From the NCBI GenBank assembly GCA_039933105.1, contig JBDTOT010000008.1:1-64000 (forward strand): a stretch of DNA of 64,000 bases, read 5' to 3'. Made by a program: the position numbers and the translations under genes. Origin of the DNA: FEN-1219 sp039933105. Its GTDB lineage: Bacteria > Pseudomonadota > Gammaproteobacteria > Steroidobacterales > Rariloculaceae. Position 1 is the first letter of the stretch, and the number at the start of each line of letters is the position of its first letter. Below the pieces are notes generated by a model. It made no database searches. It worked only from the letters and a program-made list of their open reading frames with translations, and was not told where the DNA came from. Positions 8,439 to 16,539 of the stretch are shown in pieces.

Positions 8439-10028
8439 TCAGACAAGACGAATTCCAGGCCCCCAAACTTCGAGAAGCACGACGGCGCCAAACAGAACAA
8501 CCAGACCGGCGGCCGCACTGACGAAACATATCAGCGACGCGCGCTCCCGCGCGCGCTGCTGCGCCGTCAGGAGCATGCGTTCGACAACGCCGAACAGGGG
8601 GATGCCCAACCCTTCCCGGAGCTCGTGGGGCGAGCTGAAGACGGGATTCATCCGTCCGAGTATTACGCATAGTGCGGCGGCGCCCGCAAGCGCCGCTGCG
8701 AGTACCGTGGCCAAGAGGAGCAACCTGGGCGGCGCCACCGGTTTGATTCCCGCCCGTGGCGGGTTGAGCACACGAAACTCGACCTGATCGGCATCAGACG
8801 CTTTTCGCGACAGGCTTTGAACTTCCCGGGTCTGGATCAATTTCTGATACTGCTCGCGCACCACGTTGTAGTCCCGATTCAGCCGCGCCAGCTCGGCTTC
8901 TACTTCGGGCACCTCGTCGACCACGGATTGCAGCTCGGTCAAACGCGACTGGCGATCTTTGGCTTCGGCGACCAGCGTAGCTATTTCGACTTCGGCCTTG
9001 TTCAAGTCTATTTGCAATGCCTGAAACACCGGATTCGCCCCAAGGGCGAAAAGCTCCTGATTGGGATCAACGACCCGGAGCTGTTTGAGCTGTGCGGTGC
9101 GCTGTTCCTCCAGCCGAGCAAGCACCTCGCGCTCCGCGATCACGTCGGGGTGGCGGTCCGTGAACTCGAGCAGCAGCCGATCCAGGGTCGCCCGATGCTC
9201 TCGAATGCGCGCGTCGAGACTAAATGGCGACGGCTGCGCGTTGCCCGCCAACTCAGTCGAAGATACCGGCTGTTCGCCCCGTATCTGCTCGCGGATGCGA
9301 TCACGCCGCGATTCCGCGAGCCGCAATTTACGTCGCGTATCTTCGAGGCTTTCCCGATCCCGCTGAATCGCTTGAAAGTAGCTGCCCTCGGTTCCCGGAA
9401 GGCGCCCCGCATTCGCTTTCTGAAACTCGGCCAACGCGCGTTCCGCGCCTTGAAGACGATTTTCGTATTCGAGAATACGCTGGTCGAGAAAGCCTTCGGC
9501 AGCGGTCGAGCCTTTCTCGTTGGCTCCGAGCGTATCGTTGACGAGAATCTTCAGGAGCATTTGCACCACGCCTACCGCGGTTTCGGGCTGGGCGTGCCGG
9601 TAGCTGATGCGAAGAATCATGCTGGAGTCGTTCCGACTCGATTGATCGAGAGGGGCGGGCTCGGCGGCGATCGAAATTCTTTGCCTTAGATCGTTCAGAA
9701 CGGCTTCGCGCTCTCCCGGGCCGCGGGCTTCCTGATCGAGGTGATTTTCGCGCGCGATACGCTCGATGTATTCCCTGCCCAGCAGCGCTTCCCGCACATA
9801 GCGCAAACGCGTGGTCACATCCGACTCGACGATCTGTCTTTCTAGCAGTGGCCGCAATACGGACGAAGTATCGACATATACACGGGTGCTGGCCTCATAG
9901 AGATTCGGCAGCAATGTGGTCACGCCCAAACCGATGAGGGCGATCGCCCAAGCCACGGCCAGCCCATGCCAACGGAAGCGCCAGGCACTTCGCGCCTGCG
10001 CCAGCAAATCACGCACCCGCCCCTCCAT
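8439..10028 (-). CDS. XrtA system polysaccharide chain-length determinant (Wzz/GumC-like)
   Basis: This 529-residue inner-membrane protein has one membrane segment near the N-terminus (GLAVAWAIALIGLGVTTLLP), a Wzz domain with YEASTRVYVDTSSVL, long coiled-coil stretches over residues ~150-400 and a second membrane segment near 430. Another hydrophobic stretch at the extreme C-terminus is followed by only a few residues. No kinase motif is present, so the kinase is supplied by the next gene. It fits TIGR03007. It should span the periplasm between the export protein and the kinase and set polymer length. Its start is five bases after the export gene stop. Confidence 0.88.
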   Translation of the reverse strand: MEGRVRDLLAQARSAWRFRWHGLAVAWAIALIGLGVTTLLPNLYEASTRVYVDTSSVLRPLLERQIVESDVTTRLRYVREALLGREYIERIARENHLDQEARGPGEREAVLNDLRQRISIAAEPAPLDQSSRNDSSMILRISYRHAQPETAVGVVQMLLKILVNDTLGANEKGSTAAEGFLDQRILEYENRLQGAERALAEFQKANAGRLPGTEGSYFQAIQRDRESLEDTRRKLRLAESRRDRIREQIRGEQPVSSTELAGNAQPSPFSLDARIREHRATLDRLLLEFTDRHPDVIAEREVLARLEEQRTAQLKQLRVVDPNQELFALGANPVFQALQIDLNKAEVEIATLVAEAKDRQSRLTELQSVVDEVPEVEAELARLNRDYNVVREQYQKLIQTREVQSLSRKASDADQVEFRVLNPPRAGIKPVAPPRLLLLATVLAAALAGAAALCVILGRMNPVFSSPHELREGLGIPLFGVVERMLLTAQQRARERASLICFVSAAAGLVVLFGAVVLLEVWGPGIRLV

Positions 10029-10033
10029 CGTAA

Positions 10034-10657
10034 TCAGAATCTGGCCTCTGGAATTATTAGAATATCGCCAGGCTTCATCACCAGGTTCTCTTCGATGCGG
10101 CCTCGGTTGATCAAGTCGTCGAGGCGCACACGGATCTCCCTATTTTTTGTTCCGTCTATCTTGCGCACGACACGGCTACGATTCCCGGCGGCAAACCGGG
10201 TCAAACCGCCCACTTCGATCACTACGTCCATCACCGTCATATTCTGACGATATTGGACGACACGCGGTTGCGCTGCTTGTCCCAGCACGCGAATCTGGTC
10301 GTTGAACGTGCCGACAAAAGTTTGCACGATCACATTCACCTCGGGCGACCGAACATATTCGGACAAAGCCTTTTCGAGCTCGCGCGCGAGCTCGGTCGGA
10401 CTCTTGCCCACGGCGACCACGTCTTCAATCAGCGGCGTGGTGATTCGTCCATCGGGCCTCACGGGCACGGTGACGGAGAGCTCCGGCTGTCGCCAGACAA
10501 AGATCTGCAAGCTATCGCCCGGGCCAATCAGGTAGCCCTCGCCAGTCGGTGACGCCGGCGGTGCACCGGCCGGCGCGGATGCCTGCGCCAAGGAGGTAAT
10601 AGGAAAGACCAATCCCAGACAAAAGAGAAATTCACAGACCAAGGCTCTATTTGGCAT
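10034..10657 (-). CDS. XrtA system polysaccharide export protein (Wza/EpsE-like)
   Basis: This 207-residue secreted protein has an N-terminal signal peptide (CEFLFCLGLVFPITSLAQA), a Poly_export domain (YLIGPGDSLQIFVWRQPELS, then VRPDGRITTPLI) and a SLBB-like repeat ending MKPGDILIIPEARF. It fits the TIGR03027 export family. No lipobox Cys is evident near the cleavage site. It is predicted to be the periplasmic/outer-membrane channel component. A longer frame starts with TTG at 10699, but the ATG at 10657 gives a proper signal peptide. Confidence 0.85.
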   Translation of the reverse strand: MPNRALVCEFLFCLGLVFPITSLAQASAPAGAPPASPTGEGYLIGPGDSLQIFVWRQPELSVTVPVRPDGRITTPLIEDVVAVGKSPTELARELEKALSEYVRSPEVNVIVQTFVGTFNDQIRVLGQAAQPRVVQYRQNMTVMDVVIEVGGLTRFAAGNRSRVVRKIDGTKNREIRVRLDDLINRGRIEENLVMKPGDILIIPEARF

Positions 10658-10728
10658 TGGGGCTCGCGCAATGTTGTATGAGACGGGTAGTGCCTTCAAA
10701 AGACCGGGAGGGTTCGTATTTCAATTAA

Positions 10729-12126
10729 TCACCGTGCGCCCTTCCCCCAAAACACTACTTCCGCTGTCTGAAGAATAATGGCAATGTCGAACAACAAGCT
10801 GCTGTTCTTGATGTAGTAGAGATCGTATTGAAGCTTCTGAAGAGCGTCGTGCTCGGAAGATCCATACGGATAGCACACCTGCGCCCAGCCGGTAATACCC
10901 GGTTTTACGCTATGACGCTGCGCGTAATAGGGGATCTTGCGAGCGAGGTCATCGACGAATTGCGGCCGCTCGGGACGCGGCCCCACCAAGCTCATGTGGC
11001 CGCAGAGCACATTGAAAATCTGCGGCAACTCGTCGATTCGTAATTTGCGAATCATGGCACCCACGCGTGTCGTGCGAGGATCATTCGGCTGCGCCCAGAT
11101 CGCCAGACCCTGAGCCTCCGCGTCGGCCCGCATGCTCCGGAACTTCAGCAAATTGAACATCTGGCCGCCGTAGCCTATCCGCCGTTGGCGGTAGAACAAT
11201 GCGCAATTCGGACCGCCCTCGATCTTGATCGCCGCCATCGTCAAAAGAATCAACGGCGACGAAACCACAAGAATGAGCAGGCTCGCGGCCACGTCGAGCA
11301 CTCTCGAGCTCAACCGTCGCATCAGGTCGCGTTTGAAGCCCCCGCCGAAGATCATCCACGCCGGATTGAGCAGGTCTACGCGCACCACGCCGGTTTCCCT
11401 TTCGAGGAAAGACACTACATCGGTAATTTCGAGGCCCGCCAGGCGGCATTCGAGGAGCGGGCCCAACGGAAATTGACGGCGCCGATCGTCCATTGCGATG
11501 ACCAGTTCATCGATTTTCAATCGGCGGCAGAGATCGGGGAGGCCGCCGTCGCAAGCGTGAACCGCTTCCGGCGGCACCGCTACCTCTTCACCGTCGGGCC
11601 GAACGAACCCGATGAGCACGTGCCCCCGACGATCCGTGCGGCGACGCAGATTGGCCACGGCGGTTGCGCGCTTGCCCGCGCCATAGACGAGAACCCTGCG
11701 CTTGAGGAGAGTCGAATCGACCACACGTGTCAGCACGATTCGCGTTGCATACGCGCTGAAAATTGCGAAGGCCGCCGCAATAGCAAACACACCACGACCT
11801 GCCCACAAATTCGGAAAGAGATAACAGCCAACGATAACGGCCGCCGTTCCCAGCATCACGGCCGTGACGACACGAAGACTGAGCCCTACCATTCGAGCGC
11901 GTTGTCGGGCGGAATAGAGCCCGAACGAAGTGAAGCTCAGGAGGCACGCGGCATCGAATACGACAGCACGAGGCCACACGGGGCCAATGCTTTCCATTGC
12001 GTCCGCGTCTGCGGCGAAACGTAGGGCCACCGCGACAAACATTGCGAGAAGAAAAAACACACTCTCGGTGATTGCCAGCGCGGCAATCGATACGTGCACG
12101 CAACAGCCGCGTAGGCGAAGGTGCAT
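10729..12126 (-). CDS. Undecaprenyl-phosphate sugar phosphotransferase, XrtA system (TIGR03013-like)
   Basis: This 465-residue protein has four or five N-terminal membrane segments, a central CoA-binding/Rossmann-like part (RRVLVYGAGKRA) and a C-terminal bacterial sugar transferase domain. The domain is marked by MLKFRSMR-like NLLKFRSMRADA, LRIDELPQIFNVL, MSLVGPRPERP and KPGITGWAQV. It initiates repeat-unit synthesis by moving a sugar-1-phosphate to undecaprenyl phosphate. The ATG at 12126 (MHLRLRG) is chosen over a TTG at 12174. It is the first gene of the minus-strand operon running to 3007, so its promoter should lie in 12127-12395. Confidence 0.87.
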   Translation of the reverse strand: MHLRLRGCCVHVSIAALAITESVFFLLAMFVAVALRFAADADAMESIGPVWPRAVVFDAACLLSFTSFGLYSARQRARMVGLSLRVVTAVMLGTAAVIVGCYLFPNLWAGRGVFAIAAAFAIFSAYATRIVLTRVVDSTLLKRRVLVYGAGKRATAVANLRRRTDRRGHVLIGFVRPDGEEVAVPPEAVHACDGGLPDLCRRLKIDELVIAMDDRRRQFPLGPLLECRLAGLEITDVVSFLERETGVVRVDLLNPAWMIFGGGFKRDLMRRLSSRVLDVAASLLILVVSSPLILLTMAAIKIEGGPNCALFYRQRRIGYGGQMFNLLKFRSMRADAEAQGLAIWAQPNDPRTTRVGAMIRKLRIDELPQIFNVLCGHMSLVGPRPERPQFVDDLARKIPYYAQRHSVKPGITGWAQVCYPYGSSEHDALQKLQYDLYYIKNSSLLFDIAIILQTAEVVFWGKGAR

Positions 12127-12203
12127 CGTTAATCGACCCCGAAGCTCATGCCAGGCCTTTTTCTCACAGCGCAATGAATAGCGCGGGGACTACCGAATTT
12201 TTC

Positions 12204-12220
12204 CCGGAGGCTTCCTCCGG
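12204..12220. repeat. Perfect 7-bp inverted repeat in the EPS divergent region
   Basis: CCGGAGG-CTT-CCTCCGG forms a 7-base-pair stem with a 3-base loop in the 269-bp region between the divergent sugar transferase and methyltransferase genes. It is followed by no T-run on either strand, so it is not a normal terminator. It could be an operator or a leader hairpin. I could not find convincing -35/-10 or -24/-12 boxes around it. Confidence 0.4.
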
Positions 12221-12395
12221 AAACTGCTAGCAGTACTTTCTTGGCTCGACCGGAATGGTCGAGAAGTCCATCATGTCGCGTCGGACAACTCTTCTCACAC
12301 CGCAGCCGAACCTGCCTGGGGCGCGCACCCTCCGGCGACGTGAAGTTTTATTTCTTCTTCGGCGGATGCGGCTCGTAGGATAGACAAGCAACTGC

Positions 12396-13381
12396 ATGGT
12401 TTCAACCGCGGGGATTTCCCGGATGACATCGCCACGAGTCGGAAAGCCGATCGCCATTGCAGCCGGGCTTCGCAGCTTTCTCCCATGGATCCCGTACAAA
12501 CGCGGGACGGGTGGGTCCATCAGCGCTCGCTATTGCTATGCCGTATGGCTCAGACACTGCGCGAATATCGCTGAGGCCGGAATACGGTTACCTCTGGGCA
12601 CGCTAGTGGAGTTGGGCCCAGGCGACTCTCTGGGAGTTGGATCGCCGGCCTGCTATTCGGAATGAGCCAGTGCTTCGCGCTCGATGTCATTGAACATAAT
12701 GAGACGAGCCGAGACCTGGCAGTGCTCGCAGAGCTGGTTGATCTCTATGGCCGAAACGAGCCAATCCCGAAGGACGACGAATACCCGTTGCTATTCCCGC
12801 GCGCGCCAACCGAGACCACGGAAGGCGATGTTTTTGCGCAAAGACACCGAAACTCGGTGGACCCACAACGAGTGTTGCGGATACGAGACGCAATCGCAAA
12901 CCGCGACAGAGGAAGCGATCTCCTGAGATACATTTGCCCCTGGTCTCGCAGCAGCGTGCCGCCGCAAACGGCGGACCTGATTCTTTCGCAAGCCGTTTTG
13001 CAGGACCTGAGTCATGAGCATGACCGCGACACCTTAGCGGAGACGGTGCGTTCAATGGCGCTATGGCTGAGGCCCGGCGGGATCATGTCGCATCAGGTCG
13101 ATCTTTCTGCGCCCATCGGGCAGCGGTGGAACGATCATTGGACCATGAGCACGTGGTCCTGGCGTTTGGTCCGTGGTCGCCGGCCGTACTATTTCAATCG
13201 TGCGCCGCTGTCGACATATGTCGAGTTACTCGAGTCGAATGGTTTGGACGTTGTCAGCGTAACGCGCGTCGTCGACGAAGGCGGGCGGTCGCGAGATGAA
13301 CTAGCTCATCGGTTCAAGGACGTTACGCCGGAGGACCTCAGTACTCGCGGCGTAAACTTGATAGCTCGGAAGCGGCCGTAG
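12396..13381 (+). pseudogene. Class I SAM-dependent methyltransferase split by a frameshift
   Basis: Two consecutive frames together rebuild one methyltransferase. The first (12396-12665) gives GGSISARYCYAVWLRH and the cofactor motif VELGPGDSLGVG, then stops at TGA. The second (from ATG 12662) continues CFALDVIEHNETSRDLAVL, PRAP, then LILSQAVLQDLSHEHD and LRPGGIMSHQVDL, matching the rest of the family. The junction is ATGA: restoring one base near 12659-12662 would make a continuous protein of about 328 residues. The options are a real -1 deletion (pseudogene), a sequencing error, or translational coupling of two halves; the first two are more likely because the break falls just after motif I. 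It probably methylated a polysaccharide or its lipid carrier. The 3' end overlaps the convergent glycosyltransferase by 44 bases. Confidence 0.7.
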
Positions 13382-14588
13382 ACTCCCCCCCCTCCAAAGG
13401 CTTCTGTCCGAGGCACTCCTCCAAGAATCGTTGAGCCACCGCGGCCCAGCTTCCGCGCTCGCGTACGAAATGCTGAGCATTGGCCGCGAGGCGTTCCGCG
13501 AGTGCGCGGTCACGCAGTATCGAGATCACGGCGGCCGCTTGATCTGAAGGAGCATCGGCTATCAGCAAATGCTTTCCGCTCGTCAATGGCAGGCCCTCGG
13601 CGCCGATGGTGCTCGACACCACAGGGACGCCCATGGCCATTGCCTCGTATATCTTCAGCCGTGTTCCGCTGCCGATTCGTAACGGCACGATCGACACGGT
13701 TGCCCGGGAGAGGTAGGGACGCACGTCCGGAACGGTGCCGGTAACCTCTACTCCGGGCCGACGCGCCAACTTCATGAGCGCCGCAGTGGGCGAACGACCG
13801 ACGATCGTCAACCGAACGTTTGGAACTGCGCTGCGCACGAGATCGAATATGTGCTCCACGAACCAGCGGATCCCGTCGTCGTTGGGTAGCCAATCCATCG
13901 AGCCGACAAAGACAATCTCGGAATCAGAGCGCTGCTGAGTGGGGGCGGGCGCGAAATACTCGATATCGACTCCTGTTGGTATGCAAGATATCGAGCGCAC
14001 GAGATATTGGTCTCTCATCAACCGCACGTCTTGCTCGGAGACCGCGACCACATGATCGAATCTGCGGCACTGGGCAGCCTCCACGCGCAACATCCGACGC
14101 CATTGCAGCCTCATATACGCGCCGCGAAGGCTCAGCTGTGGCACCGCTGCGTGGCGCTCCCAGATGGCGGACTCCACGTTGTGCTGGAACAGAACTGTGC
14201 GGCACGGCAGCGAGTCGGGCACATTGCTCGACGGTGCAAGGAAGTCACACACGAGAAGGTCCGCGTCGGCTGCAAGCTCACGGATCTTTTGGCACAGCTG
14301 GGGAGAGCGATACCGACCCACGGCGTACGGTAGCGGCGAAAACAGGTTGGACAGCAGCTCCAAAAAAAAGGTGGGCGACATCTTTGCGGCGGACCGGAAC
14401 GGCACGGTCACAACGCGGTGAGCGTACTCGCGAGCTAATTCGACGGCATCGGGGAAGCTACCGTCATCCAGCGCCAGATATGTCACTCGATGCTCTCGCG
14501 CGAGCGCACGCAGCATCTGGTAGCTGCGAATTCGGCCGCCTTTGTCGACCGGGTGGAGCAACTCCGTTTTGATCCAGAGAATTCGCAC
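13338..14588 (-). CDS. Glycosyltransferase family 4, PEP-CTERM-type (TIGR03087-like)
   Basis: This 416-residue GT-B enzyme opens MRILWIKTELLHPVDKGGRI, the nucleotide-binding-side glycine-rich start of sugar transferases found with exosortase-A loci. The C-terminal Rossmann half has IVFVGSMDWLPN, RLTIVGR, then PLRIGSGTRLKIYEAMAMG, the acidic E-x7-E type region that binds the sugar nucleotide. It is predicted to add a hexose to the lipid-linked repeat unit in the cytoplasm. The GTG start at 14588 is seven bases after the upstream AsnB-like gene, and it is the last gene of the operon. No transmembrane segment is seen. Confidence 0.82.
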   Translation of the reverse strand: MRILWIKTELLHPVDKGGRIRSYQMLRALAREHRVTYLALDDGSFPDAVELAREYAHRVVTVPFRSAAKMSPTFFLELLSNLFSPLPYAVGRYRSPQLCQKIRELAADADLLVCDFLAPSSNVPDSLPCRTVLFQHNVESAIWERHAAVPQLSLRGAYMRLQWRRMLRVEAAQCRRFDHVVAVSEQDVRLMRDQYLVRSISCIPTGVDIEYFAPAPTQQRSDSEIVFVGSMDWLPNDDGIRWFVEHIFDLVRSAVPNVRLTIVGRSPTAALMKLARRPGVEVTGTVPDVRPYLSRATVSIVPLRIGSGTRLKIYEAMAMGVPVVSSTIGAEGLPLTSGKHLLIADAPSDQAAAVISILRDRALAERLAANAQHFVRERGSWAAVAQRFLEECLGQKPLEGGESTAASELSSLRREY

Positions 14589-14595
14589 AATTTAC

Positions 14596-16533
14596 CTACA
14601 CTGTCAGCCGAAGCGTATCTGGCGCCTCACCGTCGAGAAACATTCGCGCCCATAGCTCGAAAGTGATCAGCGCCCAGAGCCGCTCCCCGTGATTGACACC
14701 CGACTCGTGCTCTCGCCGCAAAGTTTCGACGGCCGCTCCATCGAAGATCCCGCGTTGCCGTGCTCGAGGTCCACTCGCGTATTCGTCGAGGAGGGGGCGC
14801 CAAGCTCCACGCAGCCATGCATTGATCGGCACCGGAAAGCCCATTTTCCGGCGTTTCAGAATGCTTGCCGGCAGAATGCCGTTCATTGCTCTGCGCAGTA
14901 TCCATTTCGTCGTCGTCCCCCGCAGCTTCATGGAGTCCGGGAGAGAGGCTGTCCATTCAGCAAGCGGGTGATCCAGGAACGGCACGCGGCTCTCTATGGA
15001 AGCGGCCATGCTCATTTGATCCTGCTTCATCAGGAGCTCGGCAAGATAGGTTTTGCTATCCGTGTATAGCAATTGGGAAAGAACGGATTTGTGCTGGAGC
15101 CGTGCCATGGCAGCATGATGCGCGGCGTAAGGATCGACCATTTCGACGTGCGCGCGTATATCTTCGCGCAGGATCGCACGCTGTGCGTCTCGGTCGAAAA
15201 CAGCGAAGTTGTCGAAGTACAGGTCATCCAGATTCGAACCGCGCGTCAGGAACGTCCGTTGGGCACGCTGACGTATGCGCGATCGAAGCGGCAAGGCCGC
15301 CACTGCGCTGCGTACCCCTTCGCGTGCGAATTTCGGCAGCAGCTTTTGGTACGCGACGCCCAGACGGAGGTTGTACTGCGTGACGCGATAGCGGTTGTAG
15401 CCGGCGAGCATCTCATCGCTCCCCTCGCCTGTTAGCACAACCTTCACGTGTTCGGCGGCCAGACGCGAAACGAAGTACAGCGCTACGCTCGAAGGGTGTG
15501 CAAGCGGCTCATCTTCGTGCCATATGGCGTTCGGAAGCTCCCCGAAGAACTGGCTCGGGTCGACCACGACCTCCCGATGCTCCGTGCGGTATTGGGCAGC
15601 CACCACTCGCGCATATGCCAGCTCGTTCGCGTCGCGCTCGGCAAATGCGACGGAGAACGTGCGAATCGGCGCGTCCACGAGCTTGGCCATTGTCGCCGTG
15701 ATTGCAGCGGAATCGATGCCGCCCGAGAGGAATACGCCGAGCGGAACGTCACTCATCAACCGAATGCGCACGGCTTCGGTGAAACGTTCTCGGAACTCCT
15801 CCACCAAGGCCGTTTCCGCGCGCGATCCCCGAGCGGGTGTCCGCATAGTCGCGTCGAAACTCAGATCCCAATAACGCCGGATCGTAATTTTGCCGTTCTG
15901 CCAGATGAGGCTGTGCCCTGGCGGGAGACGATGGACTCCGACGAACAGCGTGTCTTCACCCGAGGGTGCGTGATTGGCGAGAAAATCCGGTAGAGCATTG
16001 AGATTCAACCTTGGCCGCTCCGAGGATGCCGCGAGCAACGCCTTGATCTCCGATGCGAAGAGCAAAGTGCCGTCCGATCGATGCACGTAGTACAGCGGCT
16101 TTACGCCGAAGCGATCGCGCGCGAGGAATAGCGTTCTCTCCTGCGTGTCCCACACCGCGAATGCGAACATCCCTCGCATTTGCTCGACCGCAGCCGCCCG
16201 GTAGCGTTCGAACAAGTGCAAGACCGTTTCCGTATCGCAGTGGGTCTTGTACTTGGCGCCGGCTGCCTCGAGCTGCCGCGTCAGGCTCGCATGATTGAAG
16301 ACTTCGCCGTTGTATGTGATCACGAAACGACGATTGTCGCTGTGCATCGGCTGTTGCCCGTGAGCAATGTCGATGATGCTCAGGCGACGATGCCCGAGGC
16401 CCACGCCGGGCGCGACGTAGATACCCGATCCGTCCGGTCCACGATGGAGCATCGTGTCCCGCATCTTCTCGATGACTTCCCTCTCCGGCGACCCATTGCG
16501 ATGCGTTGTAACGATGCCGCAGATTCCGCACAC
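14596..16533 (-). CDS. asnB: Asparagine synthase-like glutamine amidotransferase
   Basis: This 645-residue enzyme has a GATase II domain (Cys2 in MCGICGIV after start processing, LHRGPDGSG, YNGEVFNHASL) and an ATP-PPase synthase domain with the PP-loop SGGIDSAAI and LTGEGSDEMLAGYNRY. Length and motifs suit asparagine synthase (glutamine-hydrolysing). The start is the GTG at 16533, again dictated by the N-terminal Cys. It lies six bases after the heparinase-like gene and seven before the GT4 gene. True asparagine synthesis is possible, but two such genes in separate polysaccharide operons favour amidation of sugar acids; in known O-antigen loci AsnB-like proteins form uronamides. That assignment is inference. 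Confidence 0.85.
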   Translation of the reverse strand: MCGICGIVTTHRNGSPEREVIEKMRDTMLHRGPDGSGIYVAPGVGLGHRRLSIIDIAHGQQPMHSDNRRFVITYNGEVFNHASLTRQLEAAGAKYKTHCDTETVLHLFERYRAAAVEQMRGMFAFAVWDTQERTLFLARDRFGVKPLYYVHRSDGTLLFASEIKALLAASSERPRLNLNALPDFLANHAPSGEDTLFVGVHRLPPGHSLIWQNGKITIRRYWDLSFDATMRTPARGSRAETALVEEFRERFTEAVRIRLMSDVPLGVFLSGGIDSAAITATMAKLVDAPIRTFSVAFAERDANELAYARVVAAQYRTEHREVVVDPSQFFGELPNAIWHEDEPLAHPSSVALYFVSRLAAEHVKVVLTGEGSDEMLAGYNRYRVTQYNLRLGVAYQKLLPKFAREGVRSAVAALPLRSRIRQRAQRTFLTRGSNLDDLYFDNFAVFDRDAQRAILREDIRAHVEMVDPYAAHHAAMARLQHKSVLSQLLYTDSKTYLAELLMKQDQMSMAASIESRVPFLDHPLAEWTASLPDSMKLRGTTTKWILRRAMNGILPASILKRRKMGFPVPINAWLRGAWRPLLDEYASGPRARQRGIFDGAAVETLRREHESGVNHGERLWALITFELWARMFLDGEAPDTLRLTV

Positions 16534-16539
16534 GGCGGC

